Below, piece by piece: positions 7,975-13,763 of a stretch of DNA of 25,774 bases. The notes under the pieces were generated by a model that was given only the letters and a program-made list of their open reading frames with translations, was not told where the DNA came from and did no database searches. The first letter of the stretch is position 1. The number at the start of each line of letters is the position of its first letter. Source of the DNA: Polaribacter sp. (lineage in GTDB: Bacteria; Bacteroidota; Bacteroidia; Flavobacteriales; Flavobacteriaceae); NCBI GenBank assembly GCA_029245665.1, contig JAQWOW010000076.1, positions 1-25,774 of the forward strand, written 5' to 3'. A program made the position numbers and the translations under genes.

Positions 7975-8637
7975 ATGCAGGTAAAAATAGCCGATAGTTG
8001 GAAAAATATTTTGCAGCAAGAGTTTTACAAACCTTATTTTAAAAAATTAACCGATTTTGTTGAGTCTGAATTCAATAATCATACCTGTTACCCCGATAAA
8101 AATGATATTTTTTCAGCCTTTAATTTGTGTGCTTTTACAGATCTAAAAGTTGTTATTATTGGGCAAGATCCTTATCACGGCAAACAGCAAGCCAACGGTT
8201 TATGCTTCTCTGTGAAAGAACACACAAAACATCCTCCGTCTTTAGTTAATATTTTTAAAGAAATTAAAAATGATATTGGCATCGATTTTCCTCCGAGTGG
8301 AAATTTAGATAGGTGGGCAACACAAGGAGTTTTGTTATTAAATGCTACCTTAACTGTGAGAGCAAATGAGGCGGGTAGTCATCAAAATAAAGGATGGGAA
8401 ACCTTTACCAATTCCGTTATAAAAGAAATTTCTGATAAAAAAGAAAATATAATTTTTCTGCTTTGGGGAAAATTTGCAGAAAGTAAAACAGCATTCATAA
8501 ATACATCAAAACATAAAATATTTACAGCACCACATCCTTCACCACTTGGAGCGTGGAGAGGTTGGTTTGGGTCTAAGCATTTTACGAAGACTAACGAATA
8601 TTTAAAATTAATTGGAAAAAAAGAAATCGAATGGTAA
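7975..8637 (+). CDS. ung: Uracil-DNA glycosylase, family 1
   Basis: This enzyme removes uracil from DNA at the start of base-excision repair in the cytoplasm. The 220-residue length is normal. The water-activating motif GQDPYHG carries catalytic Asp65, followed by QANGLCFSV; the uracil-specific residues lie in LLLNATLTVRANEAGSHQNKGWE; the DNA-intercalation motif HPSPLGAWRGWFGSKHF carries catalytic His187. The ATG at 7975 is preceded by a -7-like box at 7943-7950, giving a short untranslated leader. It is a single-gene unit facing away from the mutS2-like gene; the next gene downstream is on the opposite strand. Confidence 0.97.
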   Translation: MQVKIADSWKNILQQEFYKPYFKKLTDFVESEFNNHTCYPDKNDIFSAFNLCAFTDLKVVIIGQDPYHGKQQANGLCFSVKEHTKHPPSLVNIFKEIKNDIGIDFPPSGNLDRWATQGVLLLNATLTVRANEAGSHQNKGWETFTNSVIKEISDKKENIIFLLWGKFAESKTAFINTSKHKIFTAPHPSPLGAWRGWFGSKHFTKTNEYLKLIGKKEIEW

Positions 8638-8651
8638 CCAAAAATCGAATT

Positions 8652-8804
8652 CTACGCTAATTTATTTGAGAGATCTACTGTCTTCATGGTCTTTTGAATA
8701 GGAGTTGTTTGGTCTGCCAGACCACACGGACTTGAGATGCTTCTACAAGAAGAGAAACACACAATACTTAATATACACAGGGAAATAAAAACTAATTTTT
8801 TCAT
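8652..8804 (-). CDS. Small (50-aa) lipoprotein of unknown function
   Basis: This short ORF runs from ATG (8802-8804) to TAG and encodes 50 residues. It starts MKKLVFISLCILSIVCFSSC, a textbook signal peptide with a lipobox FSSC and lipidated Cys20, followed by RSISSPCGLA and a polar tail of about 20 residues. Only about 30 residues would remain after processing. The segment CRSxSSPCGLA recalls small predicted lipoproteins annotated as hypothetical in other Flavobacteriaceae (memory only). It lies 18 bases downstream of the binding-protein-like gene on the same strand, so it may be co-transcribed with it. No function can be assigned. Confidence 0.65.
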   Translation of the reverse strand: MKKLVFISLCILSIVCFSSCRSISSPCGLADQTTPIQKTMKTVDLSNKLA

Positions 8805-8822
8805 TATTTTGTTTTTTGAAAA

Positions 8823-9683
8823 CTAAAAATACATATTTTTTATGAATTCTTTTGATTTTTTCTTCTCTTTAATAACGTTGAATGCAATCATTTTATTTTG
8901 CACATTTGTAATTAAACTTTCTGCAACTGGTGTTCCAGCATTCCATTCTGTTACTTTCAACCAATGTAAAATATCTTCTTCATGTTGATCGTATTTTTTA
9001 GATAAAGTTTCAGAAATAGCTTCTGTTTTTTTAAAGTCTTTTGTTACTTTATTAATAATTTCTAAAACCTTTTTTACTTCTTTAAAATTCATTTTTAAAA
9101 CTTCATTTCTAACTGCAATTACAAAACATGGCCAAGGAGTAGGGCAGTTGTCAATTCTTCTAAAAACACCAGCATCTACATAGGGCTTAGTGGTAAAATG
9201 TTCCCACATAAAATAATCAGCTTTTCCATTTGATAATGCTTCAATTCCTCCCTGTAAATGATCTACGACTTTAAATTTTAATTGGTCAACATCCCATCCT
9301 TGGTTCGTTGCATTTACAATCGCCATCAAGTGAGATCCAGAACCATATCTGCTAATTGCAATGGTAGCGTGCTCTAAGTCTTCAATTTTTTTAAATGATG
9401 AGTTTGCACTTACATGAATTCCCCAAAGTAAAGGACTCTCTACAAATGTTTGAACAATTTTTGATGGATTTCCTGCTGCAATATCCTTAATAATACCCTC
9501 TGTAAGTACAATGGCCATATCTATCTCTCCATTTCTTAAGGCATTACACATCGCGCCCGTTCCTCCCGGGAAATCTTGCCAACGAAGTTGGATAGAGTGT
9601 TTGTTGTATTCTTTGTTCTTTAAGCTGATGTACCAAGGATAATTAAAATGCTCTGGAACTCCACCGATTTTTAAATGGGTCAT
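8823..9683 (-). CDS. Cytosolic periplasmic-binding-protein-fold protein (NMT1/THI5-like, possibly Ca3427-like)
   Basis: The 286-residue sequence has the two-lobe type 2 periplasmic-binding fold pattern: N-terminal LKIGGVPEHFNYPWYISL, then WQDFPGGTGAMCNALRNGEIDMAIVLTEG, the hinge-proximal IEDLEHATIAISRYGSGSHLMA, and LQGGIEALSNGKADYFMWEHF. These resemble ABC-type nitrate/sulfonate/taurine and THI5-like binding proteins. There is no signal peptide or lipobox and no transporter genes nearby, so it probably works in the cytoplasm as an enzyme or sensor. From memory, the closest described group may be the Ca3427-like proteins first seen in Candida. Its ATG follows the stop of the nucleoside phosphorylase with no gap (TAA then ATG), implying translational coupling and a shared role. 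Substrate unknown. Confidence 0.75.
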   Translation of the reverse strand: MTHLKIGGVPEHFNYPWYISLKNKEYNKHSIQLRWQDFPGGTGAMCNALRNGEIDMAIVLTEGIIKDIAAGNPSKIVQTFVESPLLWGIHVSANSSFKKIEDLEHATIAISRYGSGSHLMAIVNATNQGWDVDQLKFKVVDHLQGGIEALSNGKADYFMWEHFTTKPYVDAGVFRRIDNCPTPWPCFVIAVRNEVLKMNFKEVKKVLEIINKVTKDFKKTEAISETLSKKYDQHEEDILHWLKVTEWNAGTPVAESLITNVQNKMIAFNVIKEKKKSKEFIKNMYF

Positions 9684-10553
9684 TTACTCAACTAATTTTT
9701 CAAGTGTGTATGTAATTAAATCTTCCATTAATTTGTTTGGATTTTCACTGAAGGTTCCATTGGCTCTATTGGCCATAATTGCGCTAATAGAAAGGGCCTT
9801 GTGCCCTAATAATTTAGACAATCCATAAATTGCTGATGTTTCCATTTCTAAATTTGTAATTCTATGATTTTCAAAACGAAAGCTGTCAATTTTTTTGTTT
9901 AATTCACTGTCTTGCAAAGCCAAACGTAACACTCTTCCTTGAGGTCCATAAAATCCACCTGCAGTGGCAGTTATTCCTTTAAATGTTTGATCTGAAGTAA
10001 TGCTTTCCTCTAATTTTTTATTGTTTTCAATAAGAATCGGTGCGGCTTTTTTAGAACTCCAATTGGTGTGTTTTACAAATGCATTTTCAATTTCAGGAGA
10101 AGAAATTGTATCTATTTTATAGGAATGCAACATGCCATTTAAATCCAATGCATGAGAACTAATAACAAAAGAATTTACGGGTATGTCTGCTTGTAAAGAC
10201 CCTGAGGTTCCAATTCTAACGATTCTTAAAGCAGTTGTATTTTCTTTTGGCTCTCTTGTTTGTAAATCGATGTTAACCAAGGCATCGAGTTCATTCAAAA
10301 CAATATCTATATTGTCTGGTCCAATCCCTGTAGAAATTACTGAAAGTCGTTTGTTTTTATAAGTTCCTGTGGTTGTTTTGAATTCACGTTTTTGTGTTGT
10401 AAATTCAATTGAATCGAAGTTTTTAGTAATTTTATCAACTCTATTTTGGTCTCCAACAAAAATAATAGTGGAAGCAATATGCTTCGGTTTTAAATTCAAA
10501 TGATATACGCTACCATCTGGATTTAAGATAAGTTCAGATTTTTTTATTGACAT
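9684..10553 (-). CDS. Nucleoside phosphorylase (uridine phosphorylase / PNP superfamily)
   Basis: This cytosolic enzyme of the PNP_UDP family is expected to cleave a nucleoside with phosphate. Motifs in its 289 residues: phosphate-binding FVGDQNRV (Gly34, Arg38; the usual form is PGDPxRV), STGIGPDNIDIVLNEL (74-89), RIGTSGSLQ (113-121), FYGPQGRVLR (201-210) and the ribose-binding NLEMETSAIY (Glu236, Met237, Glu238). The base-specificity region is not the standard E. coli Udp form, so I leave the substrate open. It is followed without a gap by the binding-protein-like gene. A uridine phosphorylase role is the default guess. Confidence 0.86.
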   Translation of the reverse strand: MSIKKSELILNPDGSVYHLNLKPKHIASTIIFVGDQNRVDKITKNFDSIEFTTQKREFKTTTGTYKNKRLSVISTGIGPDNIDIVLNELDALVNIDLQTREPKENTTALRIVRIGTSGSLQADIPVNSFVISSHALDLNGMLHSYKIDTISSPEIENAFVKHTNWSSKKAAPILIENNKKLEESITSDQTFKGITATAGGFYGPQGRVLRLALQDSELNKKIDSFRFENHRITNLEMETSAIYGLSKLLGHKALSISAIMANRANGTFSENPNKLMEDLITYTLEKLVE

Positions 10554-10637
10554 GTAAGATGAAATTTAAATTTTAAAAATGAGCTATTTTTTAGAAAACC
10601 TTAGTTGCAAATTTTAATGCTATACATTTTGATACAA

Positions 10638-10961
10638 TTAGCCACCAACTCGTTTTACCCTGAAACCTTTATCTTTTAACATTGCCATGATTCGATCCCT
10701 GAAATCTCCTTGTATAATTATTTTATCATCTTTAAAGCTTCCGCCTACAGAAAGTTTTGTTTTAATTTCCTTTGCGAGAATTTTAAAATCTGAAGTAGCC
10801 CCTGTATAGCCCTCTAATATTGTAATAGGTTTGCCTTTTCGCTTTTCGTATTTACAAATAATAGGGGCCTCTTGTAACCAAATATTAGCTTCTTCTTTGA
10901 TTACTTCAACGGTCTCTTTGTGCTCTGGAAATAGGTTTTTTAGTTGCTCTTTTAAGTCCAT
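10638..10961 (-). CDS. SUI1/YciH-like translation initiation factor
   Basis: This 107-residue protein has the SUI1 (eIF1) domain over roughly residues 35-107: KRKGKPITILEGYTG, then IKTKLSVGGSFKDDKIIIQGDFRDRIMAMLKDKGFRVKRVGG. The GGS-x-KDD-x-I-x-IQG-D pattern is that of bacterial YciH and eIF1. Family members bind the small ribosomal subunit and affect start-codon choice; the bacterial role is minor. The N-terminal 30 residues are acidic and unconserved. It stands alone in a short minus-strand run, with 84 bases to the phosphorylase start. Confidence 0.92.
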   Translation of the reverse strand: MDLKEQLKNLFPEHKETVEVIKEEANIWLQEAPIICKYEKRKGKPITILEGYTGATSDFKILAKEIKTKLSVGGSFKDDKIIIQGDFRDRIMAMLKDKGFRVKRVGG

Positions 10962-11079
10962 ATGATAATTTCATTTCCTTTAAAAGGAGTTGTTAATTTG
11001 AGAATTTTCTTCAATTTAAGAGATGATTTTAGACTATTAAATCTATATTTTATAGAATAGAACCTCTACATTGATGTTT

Positions 11080-12027
11080 TTATTTTTTTAAACCTAATTC
11101 TTTTAAACGTTGCTCCAAAAATTCTCCTGCAGTAATATCTTCAAATTGTTTTGGATTGTTTTCATCTATACAATTTTCTAAAACATCTAATTTCATCTCG
11201 GAAATTGGGTGTAAAAAAAACGGAATTGAATACCGGGAAGTTCCCCACAATTCTTTCGGAGGATTTGTAACTCTATGAATTGTAGATTTTAGTTTATTAT
11301 TACTATGACGCGATAACATATCTCCAACATTTATCATCAGTTCGTCAGGAGCTGCCATAGCATCAATCCAATCACCATTATGATTTTGAACCTGTAATCC
11401 CTTGCCTTGAGCACCCATCAATAAGGTAATTAAATTAATATCTCCGTGTGCGGCGGCTCTTTCAGCTCCTTTTGGTTCTGTTTGTATTGGTGGATAATGA
11501 ATTGGACGTAAAATACTATTGCCGTTGATAATAAAATGATCAAAATACGTTTCTTCTAAGTGTAAATGCAGTGCTAAAGAACGAAGGACATATTTCGCCG
11601 TTTTTTCTAACATTTTGTAGGTTTGTTTCCCAACTTCATTAAACTTTTTTAATTCTTCTACCGTAACATTATTGGGGTATTCTTTTGCATATACAGAGTC
11701 TGCATCTACATATTGACCAAAATGCCAAAATTCCTTTAAATCACCTTCTTTTTTACCCTTTGCAGATTCTTTACCAAAAGAAACATAACCTCGTTGTCCT
11801 CCAATTCCAGGAATTTCATATTTTTCTTTAGTGGCATTTGGTAAATCAAAAAAGTTTTTTATTTCTGTATAGAGATCTTCAATTAATTGGTCGTCTAAAA
11901 AATGTCCTTTTAAGGCTACAAAGCCAATATTTTCATAAGCGTGGCCAATTTTATCAACAAATTCTTGTTTTTTATTGGCATCAGTAGAAAGAAAATCTGA
12001 TAAATTTACACTTGGTATTTTATTCAT
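11080..12027 (-). CDS. 2-oxoglutarate/Fe(II)-dependent oxygenase, isopenicillin N synthase family
   Basis: This 315-residue cytosolic dioxygenase-type protein has the two-part IPNS architecture. The N-terminal DIOX_N domain (IPSVNLSDF..., IGFVALKGHFLDD, YEIPGIGGQRGYVSFGKESAKG) is followed by the jelly-roll core. The iron facial triad is visible as His194 and Asp196 (AHGDINLITLL) and His251 (STIHRV). The 2-oxoglutarate-binding R-x-S is Arg265/Ser267 (SRYSIPFFLHP). Bacterial relatives have diverse and mostly unknown small-molecule substrates. It has its own start after the DUF6048 terminator, and no neighbour suggests a substrate. Confidence 0.9.
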   Translation of the reverse strand: MNKIPSVNLSDFLSTDANKKQEFVDKIGHAYENIGFVALKGHFLDDQLIEDLYTEIKNFFDLPNATKEKYEIPGIGGQRGYVSFGKESAKGKKEGDLKEFWHFGQYVDADSVYAKEYPNNVTVEELKKFNEVGKQTYKMLEKTAKYVLRSLALHLHLEETYFDHFIINGNSILRPIHYPPIQTEPKGAERAAAHGDINLITLLMGAQGKGLQVQNHNGDWIDAMAAPDELMINVGDMLSRHSNNKLKSTIHRVTNPPKELWGTSRYSIPFFLHPISEMKLDVLENCIDENNPKQFEDITAGEFLEQRLKELGLKK

Positions 12028-12063
12028 AATATTTGATTTAAAAACTCAGAGCTATAAAGTTAC

Positions 12064-12088
12064 TAAAAATTGAATAGAGCACTCTATT
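12064..12088 (-). terminator. Candidate terminator of the phhB-DUF6452-DUF6048 operon
   Basis: AATAGAG (12073-12079) and CTCTATT (12082-12088) form a near-perfect inverted repeat with a very short loop, directly after the DUF6048 stop. On the minus strand the hairpin is followed by CAATTTTTAG. The stem is AT-rich, so strength is uncertain. Confidence 0.5.
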
Positions 12089-12089
12089 T

Positions 12090-12797
12090 TTATTTCTTTT
12101 TAAATGGAATTAAGTAGGTAAGTGTATAGTTAAAACCAAAACCAGTTCCACTTTCAAAGATTCGATTAAATCCGGGGGCATATAGCGATTTAAAATTTTC
12201 AGGATCTTTTACACCTATTAAAATTTTATAAGAGCCACTAAATGTCACAAATACATTTTTAAAAGTTTCTGCTTTTAACCCAATTACAAATTCAGACCAA
12301 TGTGCGTTTAATCCTTCAGCTTTTATCGAGGTAGTAATTGTATTTGCCGGAAAATAAGTCGAGTTTACATTTGGTGTGTAGCTATTTACGGTTTGGTCAA
12401 AAAGGCTAAATCCGTATCGAAATCCCACAAAGATTTCATTGTTCATATCCATCCAATTTTTGTATGCATTAAAATTAAACCCCATCCGAATATAATTTCC
12501 CTTTGCGGTTGAATTGGTATAATCTTCTTGTGTGGTTTCCTCTTCAAAACCAATTTCTAAAGCGGCATAAAATACTTTAGAAAGCCTGAAGTCTCCAACA
12601 AGTTCAAGGCCATTATAAGAGCTGTTGAATTGCCTTAATATTGGTTTGCTAATATCGATTCCTAGTCTTAATCCGTAATTAGTCTTATAAACAATTGAGT
12701 CTGTTTCAGAATCTATAATTTCCTTTGTTGGTTGTTCTTGTGAAAATACAACAACAGAAACAAAAAGAAAACAAATGTTAATGATATATTTGAACAT
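12090..12797 (-). CDS. DUF6048-family outer-membrane beta-barrel protein
   Basis: This is an exported protein of about 235 residues with a signal peptide (MFKYIINICFLFVSVVVFS, cleavage near SQEQ). The mature part alternates aromatic and polar strands (YGLRLGIDISKPILRQF, LVGDFRLSKVFYAALEIGFE, YIRMGFNFNAYKNW, IFVGFRYGFSLFD, FVTFSGSYKILIG, GFGFNYTLTYLIPF), as expected for a small outer-membrane barrel. I recognise it from memory as the Flavobacteria-typical DUF6048 family. I prefer the start at 12797; an in-frame ATG at 12806 would add MQH. Either way the gene overlaps the end of the DUF6452 gene by 20-29 bases, implying coupled translation. Function unknown. Confidence 0.82.
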   Translation of the reverse strand: MFKYIINICFLFVSVVVFSQEQPTKEIIDSETDSIVYKTNYGLRLGIDISKPILRQFNSSYNGLELVGDFRLSKVFYAALEIGFEEETTQEDYTNSTAKGNYIRMGFNFNAYKNWMDMNNEIFVGFRYGFSLFDQTVNSYTPNVNSTYFPANTITTSIKAEGLNAHWSEFVIGLKAETFKNVFVTFSGSYKILIGVKDPENFKSLYAPGFNRIFESGTGFGFNYTLTYLIPFKKK

Positions 12798-13233
12798 GTG
12801 CTGCATTATCTGTGGCTATAGTTGTTAATGTTGTTGGTGTAAAATTTTGAATCCACGAAGTATTTGATGTAAAAATTATCTCTTGAAAGACCATCTTATA
12901 ACCGCAAGAACGAGAGACATATTCTTCTTTTGGTGTGTAAGAAATTGTAAAGGTATCTACAGATGTTCCATTAGAAAAATAATAGATTGTTTCAGTTTCA
13001 GTAGTGTTCAAAGGAATGTATATTGAATCTGTTTTTACCCCAGAAAAAAGACTGTCTTTTCCTGCCGCCCAAACATACAATTCGTCTACTTTTTTTAATG
13101 TTTCTTTATTGGAATCATCATAAAAACGTAAAACTAAATTAGGGGTTACTGGATTTTTTAAGCAATAATCATCTTTTTCACAAGAGGTAATTACCATTAA
13201 AATAAAACCTAAAATGAGTATTGTTTTTTTCAT
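12778..13233 (-). CDS. DUF6452-family lipoprotein
   Basis: The 151-residue protein begins MKKTILILGFILMVITSC, a lipoprotein signal with lipidated Cys18, then EKDDYCLKNPVTPNLVLRFYD and a beta-rich domain (ELYVWAAGKDSLF, TDSIYIPLNTTETETIYYF, FTISYTPKEEYVSRSCGYKMVF). This matches my memory of the DUF6452 family, commonly found beside DUF6048 and rlmD in Flavobacteriia. I use ATG 13231-13233; an in-frame TTG upstream overlaps the dehydratase stop and would add four residues. Only one base separates it from that stop. It may act with the DUF6048 barrel at the outer membrane; that is inference. Confidence 0.85.
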   Translation of the reverse strand: MKKTILILGFILMVITSCEKDDYCLKNPVTPNLVLRFYDDSNKETLKKVDELYVWAAGKDSLFSGVKTDSIYIPLNTTETETIYYFSNGTSVDTFTISYTPKEEYVSRSCGYKMVFQEIIFTSNTSWIQNFTPTTLTTIATDNAAHVQIYH

Positions 13234-13234
13234 A

Positions 13235-13525
13235 CTATTCCTCAATTTCTACTATTGTATTGATCGCTTTTGCCAATTTAAAATCTAATTCTGTAACACC
13301 ATTAGCGTCATGAGTTGTTAATTTAATATCTAATGTGTTGTAGACATTCGTCCATTCTGGGTGATGGTTTAAAGCTTCGCATTCAAATGCGATTCTATTC
13401 ATTGCTGACATGCAGTCTTTAAAGTTATCAAATTCAAAATCGGTGTGCAATGCATTTTCATAAAAATCCCAATCCTGCAAAGATTCTATTTTTTTTTCTA
13501 TTTCGAAGTCTGTTAATTTTTTCAT
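13235..13525 (-). CDS. phhB: 4a-hydroxytetrahydrobiopterin (pterin carbinolamine) dehydratase
   Basis: This 96-residue protein has the PCD/DCoH fold and the signature EALNHHPEW (two adjacent His, then Pro and Trp), followed by VYNTLDIKLTTHDANGVTELDFKLA. The enzyme dehydrates 4a-hydroxytetrahydropterin to recycle the cofactor of aromatic amino-acid hydroxylases; in bacteria without such a hydroxylase its role is less clear. It is the first gene of the tight operon with DUF6452 and DUF6048, with a -7-like box upstream. No hydroxylase is in the window. Confidence 0.95.
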   Translation of the reverse strand: MKKLTDFEIEKKIESLQDWDFYENALHTDFEFDNFKDCMSAMNRIAFECEALNHHPEWTNVYNTLDIKLTTHDANGVTELDFKLAKAINTIVEIEE

Positions 13526-13612
13526 GTGTAGTTTTAAATGCTAAAATAGTTTCATTTTCAGAAATAAAGTATAATTATTCATAAATTTTGAGTTGATTTG
13601 ATATTTCTACTG

Positions 13613-13620
13613 CAAATTTA
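13613..13620 (-). promoter_or_regulatory. Candidate -7 promoter box for the phhB operon
   Basis: On the minus strand this reads TAAATTTG, the same perfect TAnnTTTG form as before leuC, about 88 bases upstream of the phhB ATG. The -33 position is weak (TCTG-like near 13640). Confidence 0.4.
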
Positions 13621-13640
13621 CTTTTTTAAAATAAGTATTC

Positions 13641-13677
13641 AGACTCAAAATTAAACCTTTGTCATAACAATGAGTCT
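13641..13677. promoter_or_regulatory. Inverted repeat in the phhB-sulfatase divergent region
   Basis: AGACTCA (13641-13647) and TGAGTCT (13671-13677) form a perfect 7-bp inverted repeat 23 bases apart, between two divergent genes and about 87 bases before the sulfatase ATG. It could be an operator; no regulator gene is adjacent. Confidence 0.35.
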
Positions 13678-13763
13678 AAAATTTTAATTACCATACATTT
13701 TTTCTCTTAAAAAGGTTTTATATACAAAACTGTAAATTTTAATGACTAAATAATAAATTGAAA

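Noticed and set aside
11042..11056. TCTATA/TATAGA hairpin downstream of the oxygenase gene
   Set aside because: All A-T stem apart from one G-C pair and no adjacent T-run on the relevant strand; too weak to call a terminator.
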